Of a stretch of DNA of 64,000 bases, positions 43,359 to 54,258 are shown piece by piece. Source of the stretch: Craterostigma plantagineum (Eukaryota; Streptophyta; Magnoliopsida; Lamiales; Linderniaceae); contig JAPQWV010000356.1 in NCBI GenBank assembly GCA_027422505.1, positions 62,001 through 126,000 on the forward strand. The letters are read 5' to 3'. Made by a program: the position numbers and the translations under genes. A model generated the notes under the pieces. The model ran no database searches and was not told where the DNA came from. It worked only from the letters and a program-made list of their open reading frames with translations. Position 1 is the stretch's first letter. Each line of letters begins with the position of its first letter.

Positions 43359-44353
43359 GGGCATTTGCTTGGTGGAGTGCCCTGTCTGGCCAGGGTCTGG
43401 CCAGATCTTGCGAAGAACATGGCCCGCGTCGCATGCGGCGCGCGGGCAGGCCAGAGCAGCGCAAGGCGTGCCGACTCGGCCTCGGAGGGCGAGGTATGCG
43501 GTGCGCGAGGGGACGCGCGCGGCATTCGGCAACAGCGCGCGCGCAGGAGGGGAACTGCGCGCGGCTCTCAGGCACAAGTTGGCATGATGTGCGCGCAAGG
43601 AGCGCGACACTTGGGCAGGGCGCGCACGACATTGAAGCATGGCGTGCGCGAATCGGGGCGGAATATGTGTGACACTGATGTGCGTCGCGCGCGGGCCTCG
43701 GCGGGACACGCGCGGCATAGGCCATAGTGTGCGGACATTGGCGCTGGCTTGGTGCAGCGCCTGATCCATGCGGGCGATCTTCTTGGCCAAGTCCCAACAT
43801 GGCTCGGCCGGCTTGGCGCGGCAAGCAGTTGTGGCGGTTTCAGAGCGGTTTTTGGCCTGGTGAGAAGTTACCAGGGCAGTTAGGCCTGGGCTGGCGAGCA
43901 GTTCCAGGTGGCCTGGCAGGAAAACTCCCCTGAGCTGGCAAAGCAAGAAACTGCCTGCGCGGCTAGGCAGTTACTGTCCGCAAGGAAACCTCCCCGGAGC
44001 GGTTTCGGCCCATTTGAACTCATCCAACTGTTGGCTTGATTGTGTCTTTAAGTAGATTACGTTGCCTTGTATTTTAGGCATCCGGAAAGTGCTGTAGTGT
44101 GTTCTTTGTGAGTCCTTGTATCTTTTTGAGGTGAAAAGAAAAAGGTTGGGCGTTGCCCGTAAATCTTGTTTGCTTTGTTCGTTCAAACTAAAAAGTAAAC
44201 AACACAAACACGCTAGCACAAAACACGCGAGTTCTGTGGGAAAGGATTCGAGTGAACGGATCAACGGAAGGGCTGACTAACTTGCGAGGAGTGAGGCCGA
44301 ACGAACCTCGGAACACTTAGAAAAATTCTAAGTCACTTGGGAGGGGCGTGACA
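43116..44353 (+). repeat. LTR 3 of the gag-only array
   Basis: Nearly identical to LTR 2, with a few private changes near its 3' end, and followed by the CCTAT duplication. Confidence 0.93.
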
Positions 44354-44358
44354 CCTAT

Positions 44359-44639
44359 CTGATTGATATTGCATATCAATAATCAAGGATTAGCATATTG
44401 GAAGGTATTATGGCCACTAAAATTTGCTCAATTTACCTCTCTTAAAAACATCCTACCACCAAATACATTTTTTACCTTGTCTTTTCAACCTTTTAAGGAT
44501 GAAGGAGAAACCATTTTTTTTCGTTTGTTTTGCTTTATATTCCATCGTCACTCTTTTTTGTTTTTTTATTTCCATTGTGGTGGTTCAATTTTATTTGGCA
44601 AGAGCTGTTTTCTTTCTTCTCGGTAAATGGTAAGTATCA
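44359..44639. other. short flank, nothing recognised
   Basis: T-rich sequence between the gag-only array and the copia remnant, with only random open frames. Confidence 0.4.
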
Positions 44640-44993
44640 CTATCGGAGGACGAGATTTTAAAGTTGACGATGGAATAAATCGAAAAATATTATATATTTA
44701 TTATAAAAATATTATTGTGATTAATATTTATATTTTGATAGTTATGATAATATAATTATAGAGAGAAATATTTAGAGAGAGGAAGTACGAATAATTACTT
44801 TGGTGTGTTTAACAATACAACTCAAGGTGCCTATTTATAGACAAATGTCTCAAATTACAACCACGAAATAAAATATTACGTTATCATAAATAATCACATC
44901 TAATTTTTAATCTCATATATGACATCTTAATTTAACCACTCCCTATACATCTACTCCAATATTCCATAATAACTCCAATATTTCATAATCCTC
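44640..44993 (-). repeat. 3' LTR of the copia remnant (approximate)
   Basis: Lies downstream (in minus sense) of the purine tract and contains CTATTTATAGAC, whose complement gives a TATA-like site. Only one LTR is in the window, so its ends cannot be checked by comparison. Confidence 0.55.
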
Positions 44994-45539
44994 CCCCTTG
45001 GATGTATATCAGTAATATGCTTCCTTAAAACTTTACTAAGAAAAACTTAGTGGGATAAAAACCTAGTGAAGAAAAAGAGTACATAATTCCTTTACTGCGC
45101 TTTCATATGTTGCCTCATTAAAAACGAAACCACATGGGAAAAACCACAGCGAAGGGAAAAAGAGTGCAACGCGTATTTTCTTCCCCTGATGCTATTATTA
45201 TTTCAAATCTCGAAGTATTCGAACGCTAATTGAATATATCAATTTTCTAAACGTTATTGGGGAGGTGCTTTCGTAAACAAATCTGCAAGATTTTCACTCG
45301 ACCGCACTTATTCTACATCAATATCACCATTTTTCTCCAACTCGTGTGTAAGAAAATTTTTGGAGAAATATGGTTTCTTCTATCGTCTTTAATATATCAT
45401 TCCTTTAATTGTGCAACACATGCCGCATTGTCTTCATATAATATCGTCGGAAGTAACTTTTCAGATAATAGCCCACAAGTTTGTTGTATATGCATAATTA
45501 TCGATCGCAACCAAATCCATTCTCGGCTAGCTTCATGAA

Positions 45540-48018
45540 TTGCTAATATTTCAGCGCGATTAGATGAAGTAGCCGATAAAATTTGTTCAACCGATCACCA
45601 TGAAATGGCAGTTCCTCCATACGTAAATAAATAACCAGTTTGCGATCGAGCATTATATGGATCGGATAAGAATCCAGCACCCGCATACCCAATTAAATCT
45701 GATTTTATCTCATTAGAGTAGAACAATCCCATATCAGTTGTTCCTTGAAGGTATCGAAAGATTCGTTTAACTCCGTTCCAATGTCTACGAGTTGGTGAAG
45801 AACTTTATCTTGCCAATAAATTTACAGCAAATGCTATATCAGGTCGCGTATGACTCGTAAGATACATTAGCACTCCGATAGCACTAAGATATGGTACTTC
45901 AGGACTAAGTAGTTCTTTATCATTTTCACGTGGTCTGAACGGATCTTTATTCACGTCTAACGATCGGACAATCATCGGAGTATCCAATGGATGAGCTTTG
46001 TCCATGTAAAACCTTTTCGATACTTTTTTCGTATAAGTTTCTTGATGTACAAATATCCAATTCTTCAAATTTTCAATTTGCAGTCCGAGACCATTTTTCC
46101 GAGATATTTCATTTCGAACTCATTTTTTAATCAATCAACAACTTTTGATAACTCTTCAGGAGTTCCAATGATATTGATATCATCAACATAAACTGCTATA
46201 ATGGTAAACTCACTTTTAGATCTTTTCATGAATATACAAGGACAAGTTTGATCATTTTTATACCATTCTTTCAATAAAAATTCCCTTAGGCGATTATACC
46301 ACAGACGCTCAGATTGCTTTAATCCATAAAACGATTTATTAAGTTTAATTGAGTACTCATTTCGTGGCCCTGAATTGTTAGGTAAGTTGAATCCCTCGGA
46401 AAGCTTCATAAAATATATATATCACTGTGAGTGATCCATATAAATAAGCAGTGACAACATCCATAAGACGCATATCGAGTCATTCTCGTACTGCCAAACT
46501 AATTAGATAACAAAAAGTAGTTGCGTCCACCACAGGAGAATTCGTCTCCTCATAATCAATGTCATGTCTTTGCAAAAAGCCTTGTGCAACAAGCCTGCTT
46601 TGTATCTCGTAATTTCACCGTTTTCATTTCTCTTTCTAATGAAAATCCATTTATAGCCAACTCGCTTTACATGTTTTGGTGTGCGGACTATAGGTCCGAA
46701 AACACTTCGTTTCTCTAGTGACTTTAATTTTTTCGCGATTGTCTTTCCATTTTGGCCAATTATTTCTTTGTTTGCATTCTTGTACAGATATTGGTTCATG
46801 ATCCTCATTCTCATTCATCTCATTCATTTCATGTATCGCTACGTTAAATTATAATAGATTGTCAACGTTGACTTCGTCTCTGTTCCATTTAGTTCCATTA
46901 TGGGCATAGTTTATCGAGATCTCTTTAATATCATTATTTCAAAATTTTTAGAATTTTCAGGTACCTAAGTTTTATTCTCATCAACATTGATGCGCGCCCA
47001 CTCTTCTTTAGTCGATAAATCCTCAATTGGACCATTCTTATTTTTTGCTCCTTTTCTTTTTCGAGGATTTTTATCTTTGGAACCTGATGGCCTGCCACGC
47101 TTAAGTTGTGGCTTAGACTCGATATCATTCTTTGTATGTTCTATAGAAACATTAATTTTTTGAAGGAGCATTGACAACTGGTATATGTGACTTAGTCACC
47201 TTTTAAGGTCAGTAAAGCTATCTGGCAGTTGATTAGCTAAGATTTGCAAATGAATTATATTTGAAAGTTGTAGTTCAGATTCGTTCGTTCGAGGGTCATA
47301 ATGCTTAATGATAATTCATTCCAACTATTCTTTTCCAGCTGTTTTTTCTCTCCCCCTAATGTCGAAAAATTCGATTCATCAAAATGACAATCGGGAAATC
47401 TAGGCGTAAATAAATCTCCCATTAAAGGTTCTAAATATTTTATTCGGTGGAGATTCAAATCCGACATATATTCCCAACCTCCTTTGAGGTCCCATCTTTG
47501 TGCGTTGTGGTGGCGCAATTGGAACATATACTGCACATCCAAAAATTCGTAGATGAGAAATCTCTGGTTCATGACCATAAACCATTTGCAGGAGATATCA
47601 TGATAACTTGTTGGACTAATGTGAATTAATGTCACTACATGTAATAGAGCATGTCCCCAACAAAACGAGGGAAGCCTTGACTTCATCAATAATGGCCTTG
47701 CAACTAATTGCAGACGTTTAATCAATGATTCTGCAAGATCGTTTTGCGTATGAACATGTGCCACGGGATGCTCAACATCAATACCGATAGACATGCAATA
47801 ATTATTATATTCCTTGGAAGTAAATTCGCCAGCATTATCAAGGCATATTTTCTTTATCGGATAATCTGGAAAACGTGCTCTTAATCGAATCAACTGAATA
47901 AGTAATCGTGCAAATGCCATGTTCCTCGTAGATAATAAACATACATGTGACCATCTACTTGATGCATCAACTAATACTATAAAATATTTAAATGGTCCAC
48001 ATGATGGGTGTATCGGCC
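45540..48018 (-). pseudogene. copia integrase, RT and RNase H, degenerate
   Basis: On the minus strand from 48018: integrase core (GPIHPSCGPFKYFIVLVDAS, CLDNAGEFTSKEY, HPVAHVHTQNDLAESLIKRL), a linker (GRPSGSKDKNPRKRKG), RT pieces (VGYKWIFIRKRNENGEITRYKA; SFYGLKQSERLWYNRL; VYVDDINIIG) and connecting/RNase H pieces (LTSHTRPDIAFAVNLLAR; TGYLFTYGGTAIS). Many frameshifts and stops separate them. Confidence 0.87.
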
Positions 48019-48020
48019 CA

Positions 48021-49611
48021 TGATAAACGTATTTCACTACGTTTATCGTAGTATTTAATTGGGTTAAAATAGAGCTCTAGCCATCATTTTATAAATTTAT
48101 TCGCCATATTTACACTTCTTTCGACATTGAAGGACCTTAGGATGGCTCTCGGGCGAAAATGAGCAAAAATGAGGCAAAACGGAGCAAGTATGAATAAATC
48201 AGTCATGTGTCATGGCCGTGACTCTCCTTGCACCAGGCCGTGACAATGGACAGAACCAAAGCCAAATGACACTGGTCTCCATCACGACCGTGACACATAT
48301 TGCACCAGGCCGTGACAAGTGGCAGAAAAGGAAGCCAAGCGATGCACAGTCACAGCAACGGACTAAAAAATTCATATCTCTCAATCTAGACATTGGATTG
48401 AGAATCCCTCTGGTCAGTATCAAGATTGGCAAGTCTTATATCTATAGTTAAAATTCTAGGTCAATCGGACATCGTTACCCCTCCATCTGAGAGAAATACA
48501 AAATTGTCGCAAAGCTGTTGAAAGTGTCACGACCGTGACACTACTGCACGAGGCCGTGACGCATGGCAGTGAGCTCATTTTGTGCCCCGAGAGTGTCACG
48601 ACCGTGACCTATCATGTCCCAGGCTGTGACCATGTCGAATTTCACTATAAAAGCCCAAATTCGACTCATAAAGAGGGGATACCTACCAGATATCAACCCT
48701 AAATCCTCCGGAGACGAAAAAGGACCGAAAAGAACAGGGAAACACGTCTCGGAGCGCAAGGTATGGATCAACGATGCAATCACGCCGAATTGAACGAAGA
48801 ACGAAGATTCATCACGCTAGCATATCTAATTCGCTAGTATTCAAGATCATGAGTCTTCCTTCTCTGTTCTCTCATTGTTTCGTTTTTTCCCGTCTATTAT
48901 GAGTAGCTAAATTCCCATATGTTTGGAAATTAGATGAACGCTAGGTTATTACGTAATTAAGACATATGTTTATCGTGACTCGTGTTTATGAATTTATCTA
49001 TCTATGAAATTGTTTCGTCGCTTTAATATATCTATGTGTTAAAGTGATCGTGTGGAAAAGCATTTAGGGCGATAGCTAAACAACACTTAGGCCGTTCGTA
49101 GAAGATAGGATTCGAGTATAGGGCGAAAGCAAATACTCGATCCTCGTCGTTAGTAATTACTGAATTTTTAGATTCCCGCGAGCGTTTAGGGCGACAGCAA
49201 ACTCGTGAGAGGGTAGGAAATTTCTGGGATCTAGTCAGAATCACTAGGAGCGAAAATTCATTGTCTTAGCGGATAGTACCTAGCGGGATTCGAATCCCGA
49301 GCACATCTCTATTATCTGAAACTTCTCACATCAGTTTAGGCATGTTCTTTGAATCTCTAGTTAAGTTAGGAGCGATCTGTTAGGTTAATTCATAAATCAA
49401 TCAGCGTATTTTATTTAGGCTAGATATCGAGTCGATAGGTCACTACTAGTACTCAGTTTATTCCTCATGTTCGATACTCGTTTACTCACTTTACTGCACT
49501 ACACACGATAGGTCCACTGCCTATCGCACGTTGGTGATAGTAATTAGGTATTCGTTTTATATTATCACTTGTCGCACTTGCAAAGCATATTAGCATACCA
49601 CGTGTCGATCA
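48021..49611 (+). repeat. 5' LTR of the Athila-like element
   Basis: Begins TGATAAACGTATTTCAC and ends near GTGTCGATCA. It contains four pairs of CCGTGAC-type words (48211-48640) and three AGGGCGAHAGC words (49065-49200). The end is inferred from the primer-site position. Confidence 0.75.
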
Positions 49612-49618
49612 AGTTTTT

Positions 49619-49636
49619 TGGCGCCGTTGCCGGGGA
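49619..49636 (+). promoter_or_regulatory. primer-binding site for tRNA-Asp
   Basis: TGGCGCCGTTGCCGGGGA matches the complement of the plant tRNA-Asp 3' end over 18 bases from memory, the usual Athila/Tat type site. Confidence 0.88.
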
Positions 49637-49840
49637 ATAGCTTGATATTAGGAACACCGTAGTTCACTTTAGCCACTTTATTTGACGTTTTTCTTTTTTG
49701 CTTTTTACGTATTTGCGTTATTTGTGTTATTTGTGTTATTTGTCTTCCTACGTCATCATTAGTCTCGTTACATTTCGACGTATTTATTTATTTCTTTGCT
49801 AATTTTTGTTTTCACTTGTTGAAGGTACGATTCAGCGGTG

Positions 49841-51370
49841 ATGACCCGAAGCCATCCATCGGGTCCCTTCATTGATGCAGACCCAGATTTCGAGCGGAAA
49901 TTAAGAAGGAAACTCAAGTATGACACCGAATGAGCTTCCACTAGCTCTCAGGACCATCTAGTTAGTTATTCAGAGGACAGTTCACAAGAATTGACCCAAA
50001 ACTCACGTGTAGAGACAGCCATAGATAGTCCTTACACAGAAGTAAGAATGGCGGACCACAGAGTGCCCGTCCACGAGGAGGAGCCATCCCTACAAAATCT
50101 CCTCAAGAATGCCGCGCTAGGCGGTACTGAGTCGACGATTGTCATCCCGCCGATCGAGAACAAGAACTTTGAGTTGAAGCATATTTGGCTTCAAATGATT
50201 TTTCAGACGGCCCGGTTTGAGGGCAATCCCGATGACGATCCCTACTCCCATCTGAAGGCTTTCTTAACCGTCACCGACACGATCAAGATCAACGGGGTCT
50301 CGGGCGATGCGATCAAGCTGATGCTATTCCCTTTCTCGTTAAAGTTCAGGGCGAAGGACTGGTTGGAGATGCTGCCGTCCAGATCAATCACCACGTGAGA
50401 AGAGATGCGAGCCGCCTTCATTGGCCACTACTTCCCACTATCAAAGATTCTAAGGCTGAAGATGGAGATATCACTTTTCCACCAGAAGGACTCAGAAAAC
50501 CTCTACGAGGTATGGGGGCACTATAAGGCATTACTGAAGAGATGCCCGCAACACGGGATGTCAAAGGCAGCTCAGATCAACCGATTTCACGAGGGGCTCA
50601 ATGATCAGACCGTTCACATGCTAGATGGAGCCGCAGGAGGAGGACTCGTGAAGCTCAACGCAACCGATGCTTGGAATCTAATTGAGGACTACTCGAGGAA
50701 TAGCTTCATGAGGGGCAATACGAGGATGAAGACACCAGGCGTATTCGGAGTAAGCGAGGAGACGGCCACGAATGCCAAATTTGAGGCGCTTCAGCAATAA
50801 ATCATTGCGACGAACTCCCAGTTGCAGACAGTCATCGGGCACTACTCCCGAAATCCGAGCAGACTCAGCCCGTGAATGCCGTGACGACCACCGCACTGAC
50901 GCAACATACGCCATACGTACCACTGTGCGGGATTTGTGGCGCATTCCACGAGACCTCAGAATGCCAACTTGGGCAGTTGCTGGAGCACGTAGATTACATT
51001 GGAAATTACCAAGGTGACCAGCGAAGCTTCCAACCTCGAGCACACCCCAACTTGGCATATGGAAATCAGAACCACCGGACCAAGGACTGTCAGGATTTCA
51101 GCCTAGGCCATTCGGTTCCCTAACGGGGCACCACGCCAATGTTAGAACGCACCCGCAGGAGGATATGATGATATGAGGGAAATGAAGGACATGATGAAGG
51201 CGCTCCTCACGAACTTCAGCAGCACCACCGCAGCTCACGAGAGTCGAATGATGAAGATGGTGGAGTACATGAAAGCAAACGATGTACGTGCCCAGAACAC
51301 AGACGCCTCGATTAAGAAGCTGGAGCAGCAAGTGGGCCAATTAGCAAAACAAATGGCGGGGCGAAATTAA
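49841..51370 (+). pseudogene. Athila-like gag, broken
   Basis: Starts MTRSHPSGPFIDADPDFERK. In-frame stops at 49931 (TGA), 50396 (TGA, likely from TGG) and about 50798 (TAA, likely from CAA) break it, and there is a frameshift near 50850. Recognisable parts are FEGNPDDDPYSHLKAFL, the zinc knuckle CGICGAFHETSEC, and a coiled tail SIKKLEQQVGQLAKQMAG. The frame continues after the nested element at 61392. Confidence 0.87.
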
Positions 51371-51381
51371 GGATCACTCCC

Positions 51382-54103
51382 TGTAATACCCGAGTCCCGT
51401 AAGTAAGCCGGCCAATAAATATGCATACATATTATGTGACTTGCATGACTACATGGAATATATTTTTAAGATTTTATGTGTCAACGTGACTTTAAAATTA
51501 GGTGCTATTAGGGTTACTAACCAAGTAGAAGAATTAATTGAAGTTAGGTTAGTTATTGATTTTAGGGTTCCTAGTACATGACATGCTAACCCAGAAAAAT
51601 TTAATTTAGTATAATTAGGTGCTAATACCACATTTTAAGGAATACGAATTATTAAGAATAGAATTACGACTATAATTAAATTGGACTAAATATGAATTGG
51701 GCTTGGCTTACACATAAACCCCAAGTATTTGAAGATAATTATTGATTCCTTAGTGTGGAGGAAAAATAACGTCACTAGGTGTCCCATCAAACAAGTTTCG
51801 ATGGTTTAATAGTTATCAATAATCCTATTCATAATATTAGATCATTTAAACACTACAGAATACGTTAAAACCATCATCCATTCTAAGGAGCTTAAGCAAT
51901 AAACCATTTGAGGGCTCGGAAGGTATAATCCCTTTTATACTAAGCACTTGATTTTTTTTTCTCTTATTATTAGTAGGTTAAAATACGTTTAGGTATAAGA
52001 CCATAAATTTAAGAATTTAGGGTTTTTGAATTTTTACTTTTCTTGTCAGGAATAGTTTTTGAAGGAATATCTATAGTTGATGTTAGGATTTTAATCGTAA
52101 GTTTGATGATATAGTTTCCAGGGTAATAAAGTTCGAAACCCTGTTAGGTTTTGCAGGCATGATCTCGGCTCAACAATGAAAAGAGAAAAATATCGAAAGT
52201 CTGTTGTATGAAATTGAGCTCGAGATTTATCGTCAGAAAATGTCGAAATTAGGTGATTATTTAGTCCAAATCTTGAAATCATTGTATGTCTTATATCGAG
52301 ATTTTATTGCGCTGCCAAGCTCGAGATCTTTGTGTACTGTAAATATCGAAATCCTTAGTGTCATATCGAGATCTATTTGATGTCGAAATAATTGTGCAAT
52401 ATTTAAATGTCAAACGTTAGTATGTATATCGAAATTTTAGGTATAAAACTCGAGACAATCTCGAGATGAAACTCGAGGTACATATCGAGTATGATATATG
52501 GTTAAACTTTGAAATTCATTCTAAAATAACATATCGAGATTGTGTGTTACTTAGTTAAACCTCAATTCAATTTTAGTGTCGAGATCTACCTTTTGGTTGA
52601 ATTTAGCTTATGTCGAGATTATGTTGAAAATTAGTTTTATATATCGAAATCTTTATGCAGCTCGACATCTATCTTCTTATGATATCGACATTTTGTTAAA
52701 ACAACCTCTCGACATCAGTATGATATCAATAATATATTTCGACATTAGTATATTATTGGTAATCTCGAAACCATATACCGAGATCTATGTTTAACATATG
52801 TCGAAATTATTCCATATTTTTTGTCGAGATCTATTTCTGAAATTATATTTCTCAGTTTAGGTTAAGTTCTAAACTTTAGGGTTTTGAAATTTCAGAAGTC
52901 GAAACTAGGGTTTTCAAATTAAGCCAATTTCGGGAAATTATAACTAGACTAACAAACCCTAATTTTATATGTTTCTATATCTACGGTTCGACGATTTACG
53001 ATTTACAGTACGCTAAGTAAAATAGCTAAGGAGTACCAGGTAAGTGGGAATTTCAACTACAACACATAAATTGTTTGTACTAACATGAAGTATGTGACTA
53101 TCTGTTTATATGAGATTATGTGAGTTATTTGCTATATATGATGATATAGCACGCATTTCAGTATTGTTTACATAACCATGAAATACATGCATACACGACA
53201 TGCACGAGAATTGTGAGATGAGAGTATGCATGGTATAATGTCGCTTGAAAGCGATGGATATTTGCCGATATTGGCATCTGATGTCGACTCGCAGTTGAGT
53301 CTGGACTGCTTCTATGACACCATGACGACCCGGTACGTCGTCGGATATATTTTTATTATTTGGGCAGAATGCCCTGAATTGTGGTAGGTGCGACCTGGAG
53401 GAGGCGATTCGAGGGTGGCAGCGACACCGAGGATATCTCTGGTGTTGGCGACCTCGAAGTGGGCTACCAGCGTTAGCGTCCGTGGAACAGCAAGTACCCA
53501 TTGGGCCGAATGACGGGCCGTCACGCATCCCAGTGCGAATTGGGCCGAAATGCGTGACTGGTATTTTAAGGTTCGTCACCCTTTGTGAATTGCTGGACCA
53601 ATTGTTCTTATTGGATTTGAGCTCTGAAAATGGTGCATAGTAAGTCAGTCGAGGGCCCTGAGAGATATAAGATTAAGTCTGATCCTATTAAGGTCTGAAT
53701 GCATTGGCGCGGATGCCTTTGCAAATGGGACACGTGCACGACATGCATTATTCCTACTTACTGAGCTTTATAGCTCATCCCATGTTTTATGTGTTGTAGG
53801 TACGCGCGACCACGATATGTGATCGCTTATGACGGCAAGGCTATCTTTTGAAGCTTCCAACGACTTTTGAGGGTGGTGTGTACATGAATGCGACCCGTGG
53901 GGCAGGAGATAGGGTTTCTTTTGTTGGAATTATGAAACCATCCTATGTAAATAGGTTGAGAGCGATATTTTGACTTGTACAGAACGAATTCCTTTATATA
54001 AAAGGAAAAATTTTACCCACGTTTTCGCGTATTAATTATTTTATATTGACATTAGACACGTAAGTTAGCGTTAGAATTGATAAGTAGATGGCGGGGCGCC
54101 ACA
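51382..54103 (+). repeat. 5' LTR of the Tekay-type element (2.7 kb)
   Basis: Begins TGTAATACCCGAGTCCCG and ends GGGGCGCCACA. The block 52100-52860 is saturated with TCGAGAT, TCGAAAT and TCGACAT words. Minus-strand frames at 53106-53579 are chance. Confidence 0.93.
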
Positions 54104-54105
54104 GG

Positions 54106-54117
54106 TGGTATAAGAGC
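54106..54117 (+). promoter_or_regulatory. primer-binding site of the Tekay-type element
   Basis: TGGTATAAGAGC, one mismatch from the initiator tRNA-Met type TGGTATCAGAGC. Confidence 0.75.
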
Positions 54118-54258
54118 TTCGGTTGAAGTTTCTGTAGACTGTTCATGTACACACACTCAAAAGTACGGAAGCGGCCTTGCTAGTAAGTTTCTATTACTAT
54201 GAATCCTTGTTTGTGTTGCGTAATTTATTGGCCGTAGGGATTATCAGGGTAAATAAGA

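Larger units (their letters stand above)
38335..44353 (+). mobile_element. tandem array LTR-gag-LTR-gag-LTR of a gag-only retrotransposon
   Basis: Three LTRs (38335-39571, 40724-41961, 43116-44353) alternate with two interiors (39572-40723, 41962-43115) that encode gag only. The outer flanks are the identical 5-mer CCTAT (38330-38334 and 44354-44358), so the whole array derives from one insertion. Each interior starts with a primer site (TGGTATCAGAGC) and ends in a purine tract (GAGTGGGGTGG). No protease, RT, RNase H or integrase is present. The layout fits the TR-GAG class of non-autonomous plant elements. The LTRs differ at only a few positions, so the insertion is young. Confidence 0.93.
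44640..48020 (-). mobile_element. copia retrotransposon remnant, interrupted by Athila-like insertion
   Basis: An LTR-like block lies at about 44640-44993, next to a purine tract (minus strand CCAAGGGGGAGG). The minus-strand interior holds RNase H, RT and integrase remains. At 48021 the integrase core is cut off by the start of the Athila-like LTR. The rest of this copia should lie beyond the window. The left border is approximate. Confidence 0.75.

Noticed and set aside
53106..53579. Minus-strand frame of 157 codons in the Tekay-type LTR, repeated in the other LTR
   Set aside because: It is carried only because the LTRs are identical there; no start context, domain or codon bias supports it.
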